Positions 46,723 through 60,243 of a DNA stretch of 64,000 nt are shown one piece after another; position 1 is the first letter of the stretch, and each line of letters starts with the position of its first letter. The stretch comes from Acanthaster planci. Taxonomy: Eukaryota; Echinodermata; Asteroidea; Valvatida; Acanthasteridae. The notes under the pieces are model-generated. The model was not told the DNA's origin. It saw nothing but the letters and a program-made list of their open reading frames with translations, and ran no database searches. The stretch covers positions 2,205,248 through 2,269,247 of the forward strand of contig NW_019091380.1 of NCBI RefSeq assembly GCF_001949145.1, given 5' to 3'. A program made the position numbers and the translations under genes.

Positions 46723-49636
46723 AAGGTTCTTGGGACTTTATGTATAGATTGCCTTGCTAAAACGGGTCATTAGCAGTAACAGAAAAACAAAGGCTTGCAA
46801 CCTAAGATCTTCCTTGTTATAACTATAATTTTGTATTAATATCAGTGTTCTCCTAACCTGTGTTGGACTGCACATATAAGCACCTAAGTATTACGTGTAT
46901 AATTGTACCATAAGCACGTATTCCAAATGGCTAGGCAAAGCAATTTTCTTAGACATGCCAAGGATGTTCTCTAATTACCATGAAAACGGAACCAATTCCG
47001 TAATGCGTGCTGCACTGTGGCTCACTTTGTCAATTACACCCATTAAATAATTTACTTCTTGTGTATCGTGTTGTTTTTTGGGTGGAGGGGAAGTTTTTGC
47101 TATCAAACCAAGCTCTGCCCTTTTTAACTCAAACAAATTACACTGCAGGGTACGGTGCGTTGGAAACGTCACAAGTTGAGGGCCAAACTAATGATGGAAA
47201 TGTTGAACTGAACTTGCACAGGGCACAGAAAAAAACGAGTCCACGTTTTACAAAGATATTTACATGAAACACAGGAGTCAGAAGACTCATAAAAAAAAGA
47301 CACCAGAAGTACAGTTATAGTACAATACCGTAGATAAACACATTCTCCATAAAACGGAGAAATCAATAAGCTTTGAACTCCTCCTAAGTTACCAATGAAA
47401 ATAAGAGTAGCTCGGTTCTGTGAACTATAATCAGCGTACACATTAGTGTGCCTGATGTGTTTTTAGCCAAAAAAACACATTAAAAGAAACAGAAATTAAG
47501 TGCAGCATCATCAAGTGGCTGACCTGGGGTTACCAAAACCCCTCTAGCTGGACACAACATGGCTTCTACACGTGAGTGCAACGAACATGTGGTCATGTAT
47601 GTGTCCAACCACATTTGCCTGATGCTATTGGCTGATTGGGCAGGATAAAGATGTCCAGACAAAATAACATTGAAAAAAAAGAAAAATCTTGCTTTCTTTT
47701 CTCCTTTTAATTCTATGAATTTACAAGTTTCACTGTATTAAATAAAAATGACTTAAACTTACTTTAAAAACATTTCCAAAATTATATTTTGTTCAATAAT
47801 TTTGTCAATCAACTTCATTCTAGAAAGGTACAGTACTGGTCACACTGCATGATGTATGCATAAATATTTCTTCCAGTTAAATGCAGTTATAATAACCGAC
47901 TTCAAAACTGTGACTGAAGTTTAAGTTGATCATTTTGTCAAAGTATATTGTGCTTACATGTATCTCTGTGTCCAAGTCACATGTGCCGTGAATTGCAAAA
48001 GATCCAACTGCACACCAAAAGGCTTAAATAACAATCCAGCAATGCACTCGGCACGAAGCAGCCACTGTGTGTCCACACTTCGACACTGTACTACCATACC
48101 CATCAATCAAGTACAGGTAATAACAGCTCCCCTTCTAGGCACTGCAATTTCCGGACTGAAAGATCGTGCACCATACTCAAAATGTTTTGACTGGATACAG
48201 CGCCCTCATACAACTCCATTGCTTATTTTTGAATTGCTTACGAGTTATTTTTTTCATGAAATCATTCAATTATAAAACCTTGGACAGATTCTTTTCTTAT
48301 TTTATATTTTCACAGAGGTGTATTTAATACAAAACACTTGTGGGCTGGTATAAGTCGGTCACTTGTGCACGTCCATGTCCCCCTTGGACCTATGAGTGAC
48401 CAAAAGAGGGTCCAGTTTTCCTCCACCTCGACTCAGAAGATGGGACCCTCCTTTGGTTAATCAAAGCCCCTCAATGGGTGCATAGGCGCACACTGAGGGA
48501 ACTGTCCCTTAAGTGCTAAAACATCATATCCCATGTCACAAAAGCCAGTAACTGTTAACTGCACACTGACACACAAATACCATGAACGTGTACGTGTACT
48601 TTTTTTCCCGTAGCTCTTACAGCCCCAAAATCTCCAATTCTCCAGTTAGGGTTAAGGACGAACTGATGGTTGACGTTACTTCCCCGTTCCAGAAGTTCAC
48701 AAATTGGTTCTTCGGGCCTGACAAGACCGTATCAAGGCAAACATATATCAATACGTCTTTCCTGTGGTGATGAATCTGTGTTTTGTTGAGACTTTGACAA
48801 GTTTAGGGTATGACATAAATCACAGCCTGCATCCAACTGCTTGAATTCCTTTGATATGGTTTAAACTATTTGTTTCTTTAAAAAAACAAACTAAATTCAA
48901 GTCAGAGTATTTCTTAAGAGATGTACATAAAAATGATGAGTGAAGTATTTAAGAAGTAAAATGTATTTAATGAGAGGAATAAATGCCATTATGGGCTCTT
49001 TTTCACTTGACTGTGAAATGAATGATAATTCATTTGTCTGTGTAATGAACAGAACTTAAAACAGAATAAATAAAAAATGAATTAAACCTTGAAAAACGGA
49101 ATGAAAGTAAAAAAGTATTTCAGTATTGCCAAAGAGAAGGTAGTTGTTAACTGAAATGTGTGGTGAAAAGCAAAAGTGCTTGACAGATCAGGGAAAACAC
49201 GACGTGTACATGTGTTTCTAATGTACTGTAGGAATGTCTTGGTTCCAGTTGATGAAATGAACTGGGGTTTTATTTGCAAACTAGGCCTGATTATTCAGCC
49301 TTTTTTCAAAATTATATTCGGACAGTTCTCCCATCAACAAACGCTGGTGACACAAGTAACAAAAGAAATAGATCTACTTAGCAGGAACAGTGCAGTCGTC
49401 CTGGGAAACTGACTTTTACTGTAGACATTAATGCTACAAGAAAAGTGAGTAGCTAGGAAAAGATACCTGTGAGTTAAACTGGGTAGATGACCTGTTTTTT
49501 TAACGGAATTTACAAAACAAGGGGTACCTGGTGTACCGACTCTTGTTGGGTAGGCTAAAGAATTGACCCCGCTAGCTCGAAGTTTAGCTAAAAGTGTGGC
49601 TAGGTGTTGCCAGTGTCTTGCACATGGCTGCACGCT

Positions 49637-52600
49637 TCACTGGTAGGGATTACGGTATGCCGTGGGTGCTGAGTAAGGAGAGGCAGATGCAGCTGGGTAT
49701 GCTGGCTGGCCTGGGTAACTGGGTGGAGCTGGGTAGCCAGTGGGTGCAGCCGGGTAGCCAGTGGTGGCTGCTGGGTAGCCAGTGGGTGCAGCCGGGTAGC
49801 CAGTGGTTGCTGCTGGGTAGCCAGTGGGTGCAGACGGGTAGCCAGTGGTGGCTGCCGGGTAGCCAGTTGGTGCTGCTGGGTAGCCAGTGGGTGCCGCTGG
49901 GTAGCCAGTGGGTGCCGCTGGGTAGCCAGTAGGTGCAGCTGGGTATGTGCTTGGAGCAGCTGTAAAAACACACAAATAAATAATAAAGATCTACATGTAT
50001 CATTAAAATACATGACCCCAAACCTTCTGGTGCATGTTTTCGAGGAACCTCCAGAAATCCTCCAATATCTTCCACTGTGTAAGAAACCAATGATGCACTC
50101 TCTGACCTTAACTTACACATAGCATGGGTGTGTACAAGATAGCTAAGACAACGATGGACTTACCAGGGTATGCTGGCGGTGGCTGGGCCGGTGGTGGGGC
50201 AATAGTGCCAGTCGGATAATCCAGCTGTGGTGTTGGAGCAACATGCTGTTCAAAGAAATTAATAAGTATTATGAGGAGGTCTGGGAAAATGATGTGTTCA
50301 GAAGACAAAGATGTTTTCACTGGCTATTTAGTGTTTGGTACATTTGTCTAACGAGGGGCTAAATCTTATTATCAAGGACATCTATACATGTAGGTAAACC
50401 ATCATTCAACAAACTCATCAAATGCACACCAGTCTGTGGATGGACTTCTTCAGTGGACTATTTCAAATCAGTCTATACCCCAGTACAAGAAGAGGTTGGT
50501 TGTAAAACTGCTTGTCTACACGTACATAAGGACCATCAGGTCTCTCAGTGAATAGAGTAGACTAGTCTCATAAAGCTCCATTGTCAGCCCAATCCATAAT
50601 CCACATAACTCATGGCTGTGGATTGGTTGATATGACGTACAGGTAACTTTAACATTGTCTGATGTTGGTGAGTAGGTGCAAGGTACACCAGCAACGGACT
50701 ACTTATCACCCAGAGGGTCTTGACTGACCCAAGATTTATTGACGCTAAGGCTGGCGTTTGCATGTATTGCTCTTGATATTTGGTGGCACAGTAAATGGTG
50801 CTTTTGCATTTAATACTCTCAGATCACATCGCACAAATGGAGAACGTTAACATTTTTACCACCTAAATATACTCTTAGTATGATTAGCAATATCCTCTGG
50901 GTAATATCTGCACTCCTCCTATTTGAGAGCTTGGGACTGTACTCATATCAACGGCATAGTCCATCACTTGTCCTTTATGCATTACGTTCCTTTGAGGCAA
51001 CAAAATTACTCAGTATCTAAACAAGGGTGCCTTAGAACAAACCTACAAAAGTTTCAGCTCACTGAATACTGTGCATGTATGTGTACATGTAAGTTATTCC
51101 AAGAAAACACAATGTTCTAGAATTTTGATTTCTGATTGAAAGTTGCTGAGTCATTTTAAATTGCATCTGAATTCAGCGTCTGGGACACGTTCTCGCATTC
51201 AGTTGAATGCAGCTACATGATGTCATGCACTGAACCAACGAATGATAGTAACTACATGTGCGTGTTGTGAAAACACTTGCACACCTGGAATGGCCACTTT
51301 CCAAAAATGCATCTTTAGACGCATGAGTGGAAATGGCCTTCTTTAGTGTTCTTCAAAATGAAAGCTTTACAAAAAAAGTAATTTCACAAGGAGTTTAGTC
51401 TCATGAATATCTGTAAAAGCAAGTATGCTTTTAAAAATTTTCAACAATGATTTTGTCAGTTATTTTTTTGGGTAACTGCAAATGATGGACTGTACTTTAA
51501 ACACACTCAAACACAGCCTAAGTGTCAAGCCGTCACAGATGTCAGATGCTCTATGGGACTTGTCAACTTACGTGCACCACCACAGTGGAAGGCAGGCCGG
51601 CCGAACAAGGCGGAGGGATGCAAGGGGAAGGGATGCAAGGAGGGGGACAGGTGTGGTAATGGCTGGTGGCACTGGCCAATGCGTGCTCCTGCACCGCGGT
51701 GTGGTGGGCCATGTTGGCTTTCATCTGCCAATGAAATGCACAACAGATGATCAATGTGCGTTGTAAGCCAAAGGGGAAAAACACAGCGGTGTTTCTGCTT
51801 ACCCAACCCGACCAACAAAATCATGCAGAACCTATCATTTTTATGTGAAAAAAAGTAAATGTAATCAGTTTACCCACAGCCTCACTTTGTGTGAAGGCTG
51901 TCTGGTGCTTTATTTGTAGGCCACTTGAAAAAAGTACCTTGCTCTTGAGTAAGTTAAATGGTTTGTACGCACAATACTCGGCTTTCTGAATTCAGAAATT
52001 CGTCAACCATTCAGCCGACTACCGATGCATGAAAAAATAGAATATGCTGGATTAAATTAGAATCTCCCTGGCTGTCTGTCATAAATGATTGCTCACACAC
52101 ACAAACCAATATTTTGGCTTAAAGAAATTGGTAGAGGAAAAAAATCACCTGCACGTGTCAGCCCGATTGCTTTTTCAGTGAAATAAGAAATTTAGCTATT
52201 GTCATGATGTTGAAATTATTGCGAACTGAGAAACACGCACTGCACCAAATATTCTGAGCAAATATTCAGGTCTCTGAAATAATGAAAACATCAGCACGAC
52301 ATCCCTTTTTGGTTTCCGTTTTCTGAAAGTGCACTCTCAAATACTGAACATGACATCCATTTCTTAATTGAAGAAATTCTGAACCTTTCAATAAAGTGCC
52401 CTCTGAAAATCTGAACTGGTATTACTGTTCCACTGAGACTGTACGTTTGTCAATGAGGAAGCATATGGTATGCATGTACATATTCAGAAATTTATACAGG
52501 TAGCTTCGTGGCTATTTCATTAGCATGTGTGGGTAGGCAGACAACTGGCCCGCACTGTTTTTCATGGGCCACTGATTTGTTGGGCTGAAAGGGGCATCTG

Positions 52601-54988
52601 CCATTATAAAGCGGCTAGTACATGTGCATGTAAAGTACATGCATGCAGTTACCATGCTCCAGCACATGTTGAAAGCAAGTACCAGTACATGTGTGTAAAT
52701 AACAGCAGAGCGAGTGCAATGGTTTCAACAATCACGCACTCATGCGGGCCATTCCTGTACATGATTTTGTTCGGCTCCTGCACTGCTGACTGCTTTCGGG
52801 TCAAGCGAGGTTCACACAATTACATGTACATTGCTATATGTAAATCAAACTTAAGCATCTAGGGGTGAAATGCACAGGTGCAAGGTATGTACATGTATGG
52901 ATCAGCATAATGTACCAATGTACACTGTATTTATGCCAACATTCACAAACCACGATGAAGTTTAAAAAAGAGGTCTGATTCATCTCACACAATCTAGCAG
53001 GAAATTCTTTTGTACCCAAGAATCCGTTAGAAAATGTTTGGATTTTTGCCCGAGCCTGTGCTACAGGATTCCGGCTGTCTCTCATTGAAGGATTAAACAA
53101 TTTTTATTGCTAGAGGAATGCCCATTAGCAACAATAAACAATCTTTTGCTTGATTGAATGATTGGTTTGGCATTCATGAGTTCTTCATTGATGGCGTAAA
53201 CACACAGGTACATTGTAATATGATATACCGTAATATCCAGCTGAATGTGTCTTTTGTGAAGGAATGAGATTTTTTGTTGAAAACTATGCCAAGTATGCAT
53301 GTTTTATCTAGAAAAAATAGCACGTCTTTATGCTTAAATCATTAAAGTTTCAAAGCATTTTTTTCCCCCAAGAGTCACTGTGTATTCAACGGCCCCAGAA
53401 TGCACAACATACACGTATCATTCAATTAACAATAAAGCACAATTTCTAAACAGTGCGAATAATACATTTGTAAATCAGTTTATAATTATAGTTTTTTGCT
53501 AATTTCTGTATGTACACATATTGTGTCTGTTCTCAAAAGTAATTTCAAAATGATTGTGAATGGATGAATTGATCAAGGAGAAGCGTTTGGGGCATTTTAC
53601 CTGGAGATGAGCAGCTCTTGCAACATTTCCGTGCATGGCCGCATGGGCAGCCTTATTTTGCAGATGAGCTTCGCGCATTTCTGCACGCGCTTCACGCTAA
53701 AAAGTCAACAAAATACCGGGAGAGAAAAGTTTACAAGTTAACCATATAAAGTAAATTCCTCAACATTATGTCTGCCATGATGTAGATACACGCACATTGA
53801 CATCACATGTACTAAGGTTCAGTCCAGTCGATCACGGTCTTCGAGCAAGAAAGTACTTGATGCCTCTTGCACACAATGGTACACATGTATCCAATGATAC
53901 ATTTATGAGTTTCATGGGAGATCCAGTTTTAAAAAAAGGACCAACAAAAAAAAGCTCAGGGATGTAAGTATACAGGAAGAGTTTTTCCAAAAACAAGACG
54001 ACAGTGTTGTATTTGAGTCCATCACAAGACCTGTCACAAGTCCCTCCACAAGACCAGTCATAAGTAACAGGGTGATTGACAATACATGTATGATATTTTT
54101 GTCACAAACCATTTGAACAGCTTGTGAATTGTCTTAAGGCTGATGGACTTGTGATGGACTTGTGATGGACTTGTGATGGACTTGTGATGGACTTGTGATG
54201 GACTTGTGATGGACTTGTGATGGACTTGTGATGGACTTGAACGCAACACTGCAAGACCACCAGACTGTTTGCTCTATACCACATATTTTCATATTTCTAA
54301 GGCCATGGCGTACGTGTATGCAACTGTTACTCTTGCAATAAAAAACAAAGAATTGTAAAATGCTACTGGTAAGAACTGCTTGCTGGCTAGTGACCTTAAT
54401 ATATGCAAATCAAAAAGTTAGACCTGTGGGCATGATTATTATTATTACTGGTTTATTTCCATCTCGTTTTGTAGCCAACAGGCTAAATCGTACGGTGGAT
54501 ACATATAATATTAGATTAACATTTATTATTAAAAAAACACACACATATTTCACATGTATTTATGAAAAAAAACAAATCTTACACTTAAGAGGAACAACAG
54601 GAAAAAATTTAAGATTTAAAATTTCACACCATCCATTTGCCAAACTCTACAGGCCTACTACATGAAAATCAAATGACAAATATTAATTACTAGATCATAG
54701 ATGCAAGTAAATTACTCATTGAGTTTCGATCCTTGCAAAAATCAAATGAATTTTAATTACTTGTTTAAGGAATGGCACCAAATAAGAATGCCATAGTATC
54801 ACTCACAAATTCCCTTAGCCTAGCTGTGTTAATCTAGGCCTAATACATGTAATAATATTAACAATAATATTAATGACAGTGAATGAGTGATGATAACGGT
54901 CTTTCTTGTCAACAGTTTTGAACTCAAATTCTTTCCTTACCATGGCGTGTTTGTGACTTGCCGCTCCACCGCACCCGTAGCCATACAT
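49637..54988 (-). CDS. Unrecognised Ala/His-rich helix plus PAAPTGY-repeat protein, paralog A (233 aa, 5 exons)
   Basis: I do not recognise the family. Minus-strand exons are 54988-54941, 53696-53601, 51724-51572, 50245-50164 and 49959-49637, with GT-AG introns and an unbroken frame (702 nt). Residues 1-16 read MYGYGCGGAASHKHAM. Residues 17-69 are a probable Ala/His/Arg helix (exon 2 ends HGNVARAAHLQ; exon 3 starts MKANMAHHTAV). Residues 74-88 are CPPPCIPSPCIPPPC, absent from paralog B. Residues 100-126 are Pro-rich (PPPAQPPPAYP). Residues ~130-205 hold about eleven 7-residue units of the PAAPTGY type, then PAPPSYPGQPAYP and a C-terminus RNPYQ. Phases match paralog B exon by exon. No signal peptide or transmembrane segment. 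XYP-type tails are seen in phase-separating or calcium-lipid-binding proteins, but no such partner domain is present here. Confidence 0.82.
49700..49950. repeat. 21-bp coding minisatellite in exon 5 of paralog A
   Basis: Copies of a 21-bp unit (TGGGTAGCCAGTGGGTGCAGC-like on the plus strand) encode the PAAPTGY heptad on the minus strand. Some units carry variants that change AAPT to AATT or SAPT. Paralog B has only about two comparable units, so most copies arose after the duplication. The other frames are open too, which yields spurious open frames on both strands. Confidence 0.85.
54010..54240. repeat. Inverted-repeat element with expanded 11-bp minisatellite end
   Basis: Nine copies of TGATGGACTTG occupy 54141-54239. 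The complement of that unit (AGTCCATCACAAG and CACAAGTCC variants) lies at 54016-54045, so the minisatellite is one arm of an inverted repeat. A related piece with CTGTCACAAGTCCAGTCACA and CACTTGTGATGGACTAG is at 62589-62740. It lies in intron 1 of paralog A. Confidence 0.65.
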
Positions 54989-54999
54989 GATGTGACTAC

Positions 55000-57900
55000 T
55001 TAATGACAGAAAAATGACAGCAACACAGAAACCTGATGAAGCAAATTGAACCAATTTTGGTTAAGTTTCTTTCAACGGTACATGTATGCACGCACCTACT
55101 GTACATGTACACTATACATCTGACGCGTTTCCGTCGCGCGTATATTAAACGTAGGCTAGGCCTACCGGTATACCGACCATCCGGGAACGACAGAGGGCGC
55201 GTCAACAGACGATTAACAATTACACTCGCAGATCTCTGGGATAAACCCACATCAAATTAAGGTGTATTTTCTGTTTTATTTAAACTTTTTGGTGGTTTAA
55301 TCAATCACCTCTTAAAAGATGATCATTCCTAAAATGGTGTTGATATTCCCATACTCTATCCAGTTTGACGTGAAAATACCCAGGTTGCGCATTAGTCCGA
55401 TGTACGACCATGGTATGACGGAGGATTATTTGTCGGGCCCTGTTAACGGGTCTAGTTCCAAACTCTATTACATGTATAAAAAACTGAAGAGAAGTCGCAC
55501 TTACGAACGTAACGGTCCACATGGCAATTCTAGGCCAATCATTATAACTGGCCAGCACCCTTACATTTCAAACGCAGGACAATACCACACAAACAAAAGT
55601 CAAATTTAAAAGAAAACATTAGATACTGTGCCCGTATACTGTGGATAATATTTTATTTTTCATTACTGTTACAATTTAGATTGATCGAATGTTGATGTCA
55701 CTGTAAAATAATTAAGTTAAAAGCAAAAAGTGAATTGGGCATTAACTAAAAGTAATACAATTTGGCATGCAAGGCGAGATTTTTAAGCATTCAAATGAAC
55801 GAAATTATCACTTTAGCAATAAATGTGGTTCAACTGAAGTCACCATTGTATTAGGTCATGTTTACACTCTACCATCCAACACTATTTGACCTTTGATCAA
55901 ATAGGGAATGCAACATAAAAGAATTCACTAAAAGGAATGACACAACGTCATGTACTACATAATAAACTAATTTTTTGCTTTTGGGCCGTCTTCATTCGAA
56001 GCACTGAACAAAAAGAAGGTATGCTTGCAAGAAAACAGTTTTAGAATCAACCAAAAAAAGGACTCAAATGGGGTAACTATACAAATCAACACATGGCCGA
56101 AAAATTGTAATGTTCATTTTCGAGGTAAGGTAAACCTTTGTTTCTGGCAACAGTTAAATCACCTAAATTTATTTCCACTGAACTGCATGTGACTGCTTCC
56201 TGTGAGCAAAAACTAAAAATAACTTCTCCTGGAGACATTATAAAGTAGTATTTTTATGATTTGGTCTTATGTGAAAATTAATATTCTAATATATTCCCTG
56301 CGATCTGGGAGAAAGTAAAACAATTAAGAAGAAGCCATATCAAATAAAATAGAGATAAGATTTGAGATCTGTAAACAAAAAAATGACAGAATGACTTACA
56401 CGTTTGGTGCTAAAATAAACTACACGTGTCTGTGTATTTTTTTTTGTGCATAAATGAACTGTGATCCATCCTTCCCAGGCTGCAGTAGGTCATTTTAATG
56501 TCCAACAATTTGTCTCCCTTGTGTTAATTTTCGTACTTCAAAATAATCCAAAGTAACATTTTTTTTTCTGCAGCAAGCTTTGGTAGTTGTGGGCATTGAG
56601 AGTTGTGGCATCTGCATTGTTCCAGAGTATATTGGTATTCTTTTCCACTGAGTGAAGAGCTTACAATTCTCTAGCCTGATTTTGGAATTCTGGGTCACAG
56701 ATTAAATAGAACCACAGATTAATACCAAATCTGCGGTTTGAATATACACTTAAACAAGAAATCTGTCGGCAGAAACCACCACTTTGGCTTTTGAACAGGT
56801 TTGTGGTGAGATAATGAAACTCAACATGCTATTACAGGACTCTCTTGAGAGAGATGTATTCATTTGAGAAGGTTAATAAGTGATTCTGCCACTCAAAGCA
56901 ATGTGTGCTCGGAAGATACATGTGTGTGCACTTGGTAACTCTAAAAAATGCCATGCATGTTTGCTTTTGTTTTTAGTAAAGAGAATCAGATGAAGTAAAA
57001 AGTGTAATATTATTGTTAGTAATGCAGACTTGAGAGTCTGTACATAAATGACACAGTTAAAAAAAACCTGTACAGGTTGACCAATGACTTGTGTGTGTGT
57101 GGAACAGCCACCCTGAAATTGCTTTGTGTTACTTTACGTCCATGAAAATGCACACACAAAGGTATACAAAAACCTTCAAGGCAGCTGGTGCAGCTGGAAT
57201 AATTCAATATTTGGAAAGACAGTTTTCCCGTTATTGTTGCAACATACTAGAAGGGGATTTCTGGATAACTAAGCAATAACTATACATGCAGCAGCTTTTA
57301 TAAAACACAATACGGCACCTTTTTGCCACTAAAAGCAAGATGTACATTCCACTACCTACTACCTCAAGTTCCAAGCAATGCATTTGTAAGGCTTTCAAGA
57401 TATGCCTATGAAGGAGAAGTCCAGTTCTCGCATCAAAAGTTGGCATTATCTCTTTCTTTGCATTAAAATGCAATTCGTATGAAACTGATCACATAAATAA
57501 ACATTCATATATTGGACTTGATCACGTAGTAGGCCAATTCCAAATTTCCGTGAGGCATGGTCATTTAGGATGACATGACACCACCACAGCTCCAACACAT
57601 GGCACGCCTTGAGTATGCCATAACCTGTTCCATCCATTTTGGTCTGCAAACGGAAATTGCAACTTGTACGACCATAAAATGCTCCTACTGTTTACTCAAA
57701 ATACAGCCTGCCTGTCTGTTCACAAGTTTAAACTGTTTTACAAGTCGAAACTCTGGCAGAAATGTGTAATCAGGGCAAACAGAACCAACATGACTGGCTC
57801 TGTTTACTTTGTTTTGTGCCACACTAGCTCACTGAATATTCAAGCATTTACATTGAATTATTTCTTTTGCAATTGCCTAAAGAGAAGCTCATTCATTTTT

Positions 57901-60243
57901 GGAATAAAAGAATTAGTATGTAATAATACTCTTTGTTCAGTTTTGTAAATTCAAATACTGACATGATTAGTTTGGCTTGTTTCTAAGAAGTATTTAAAAT
58001 GAAGATGTGGCAAAACCAATATTTATATTTATACGCAAACAAGTACATTTAACAAATTATTCAGCATCATTATTCTCAACTTTTCAAAGCAGCATTTTTC
58101 AAAACTTTGTAGGAATCTTTGTAGGTAACTAATTTCTGGTTCCAATAATTAGCACAGTTTCTTTTATTACAAACCAGACAAAATCTTACCAATTCCCCAA
58201 CTAAGAACGGCCACTGCTAATCTGAGAACTGATAAAATGATTCCATGTCAATTGTGCTCCAATGAAACCATTTCACAATTTTGATAGAAAGTGTGTGGGT
58301 AAAAGGTGCTGGGATTAAGGGCTAAGCATGTTTAGCCTCTTTATGGCAAAAGTGAAAAAGGCAGAAAACAATTTTATCAAGCGTATCATTAACTAACTGG
58401 CCTCAAGTTAACTACTTGAAGCATCAACTGTAACTTTTCTTTCTGGTCAACAGTAAAATACATAAAGAATTGGGTTGAAATAAGCCAGTTTAAAAATTCA
58501 TGTTGGGAGCAAAATAAGAAAAACTGGGTCACATTCCATGGATCAGAATATAATCTGATGTACATGTAATTACTTTCACAACGATTCATTTCAAATAGAA
58601 TTATAATAACCCTATATCCATTTTCATCAAAAATACACCAGCCTAATTTTTACTACACAAAATAGAAATTGAGAGGTTTCAAACCAGCAGGACATAACAA
58701 TGGAAACAATACAATACAGCTGTGCATAAAAGGTGTTTCATAGCACCAATCATACTAAAATGCGATACCAACTGTCAGTCCAGTTGCATCAGTGACATGT
58801 TTCACAGAGGAAAAAAAGGGACAGCTGAGAGATGGTTTGATGCCACAAGATCTACACGACTGTAACAATGCTGCTGCCCTCTGGGAGCATGTCCTCCTCA
58901 AACAGTAAAAGAGAAAGTGAAAGAAAGGTCGAGGACACTTGATTATCGTCAGCTTTATAATTGAGATGTCCATTTTGGATCATACTTCCCAAATCCACTT
59001 TATATTAATAAGATACTCTGATATTACAGCCAGCTTGACTATTTTGCTGTAATCACAGATATAGACTCAATTCGAAAACAATGTGTCGTTTTGACAGGTA
59101 CATGTAAGATGAAATGACTTTTTATCCACTTTTTGGCATCACCCAATGTAGCACAAGGATGCTTAATCTATAATTTGCCCGTGGCATTATTGTCGAACTC
59201 ATTAATGTTGATTGACAAATTTTACTGGGATCGCTTCAATTCAAGATGACCAACTTCAAATGAAACTTTCAGTAGTTCACAACTTCACACGCGAAGTATA
59301 CACAGCCAATTTTAATCAGAATGCGTACAAAGGTGTAGTTTAATCACCAAGGAATAGACCTCAGTGGGAACACCACCTGTACATGTTCTGCTGAAAACTA
59401 GCTGCCAAAAATTGTTATTTTTACTAACTCTTCGAATACAGCTCACCATGTTCAAATCAACTGCTTTGGGCATTTACTGAACAAAACAAAGTTTGGTGGA
59501 CCATTTGGGTTCTTTTGATGTCCAACTTTTAAATACAAATAATGCCCTTCTAAATATGTGAGCTAATAATTAATCTTATGTGTAAATTAATACATTGACC
59601 TTCAACCTAAAGTCAAAGGTCAGAGCACCAGGTTTTAATTCATACACTACTTAGAAAGGTGTGTATCGTCCAGGGGAGTATATCGTATCTCATGAGACGA
59701 CATACTTAAGAATGGAGACGACATGTATGTATCACCAAACAATGGATCCTTTACACCAGCAATTCTCAAGAAATCATGGTGTTTGGTTTTCCACGATTGT
59801 ATGGCAGTGATGTTAGCTGAGCCGCCTAAACTTCCCAACTCAAGTTTTCACACCGTGTCAAATCGAGTGCTCCTTTAAAGTCTTCAGAACTGCATATGAA
59901 TGAAGGGGCTGACAAACCCTTGTGGACAATCTGTTTGCTTCTTTTGAAACTTATTCAGTGTTCTTTAGTCCAATTTTTTTTGTAGCACAAATGCCCAAAC
60001 TGTGGAGGTTGAAAACAAATCTATAAACATTTTGGAAATATTTTTGAATGTATGTTTGGGCAAGCTTACATGTGTACTTGGCAATAACCAATTCAAGCTT
60101 AAAATGCTAATTGCTCCGACCAAGAGCTGGTGGTATTCCAAAGCGACATTTCAATAAGGGACGAACTAGTTGTGGAAAATCACCCTTGGCCAGGCACTTT
60201 TTTGTTCAAACCTTTAAGTTGCGATATTCCCCTCTGCATCACT
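55000..60243. other. Intergenic DNA between paralog A and SLC25A10, no gene recognised
   Basis: The first few hundred bases hold the paralog A promoter region, including a CpG-containing patch at about 55120-55210. Open frames at 55301-55609 on both strands lack motifs. The rest is AT-rich, with the 3' flank of SLC25A10 at the right. Confidence 0.45.

Larger units (their letters stand above)
45000..49636. other. Spacer between the two paralogs, MITE and hairpin only
   Basis: It contains the 59-bp TTAA element (46264-46322) and a 16-bp perfect inverted repeat (46675-46722). No further exon of the paralog family and no other gene was recognised. A TTTATT at about 49269-49274 could be the minus-strand poly(A) signal of paralog A. 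Confidence 0.4.

Noticed and set aside
49594-49932. Plus-strand frame rich in GSQW repeats
   Set aside because: It is the antisense of the paralog A exon 5 minisatellite, whose real frame continues through splice sites into upstream exons.
55301-55609. Open frames on both strands upstream of paralog A
   Set aside because: Neither shows motifs; mutually overlapping, probably chance.
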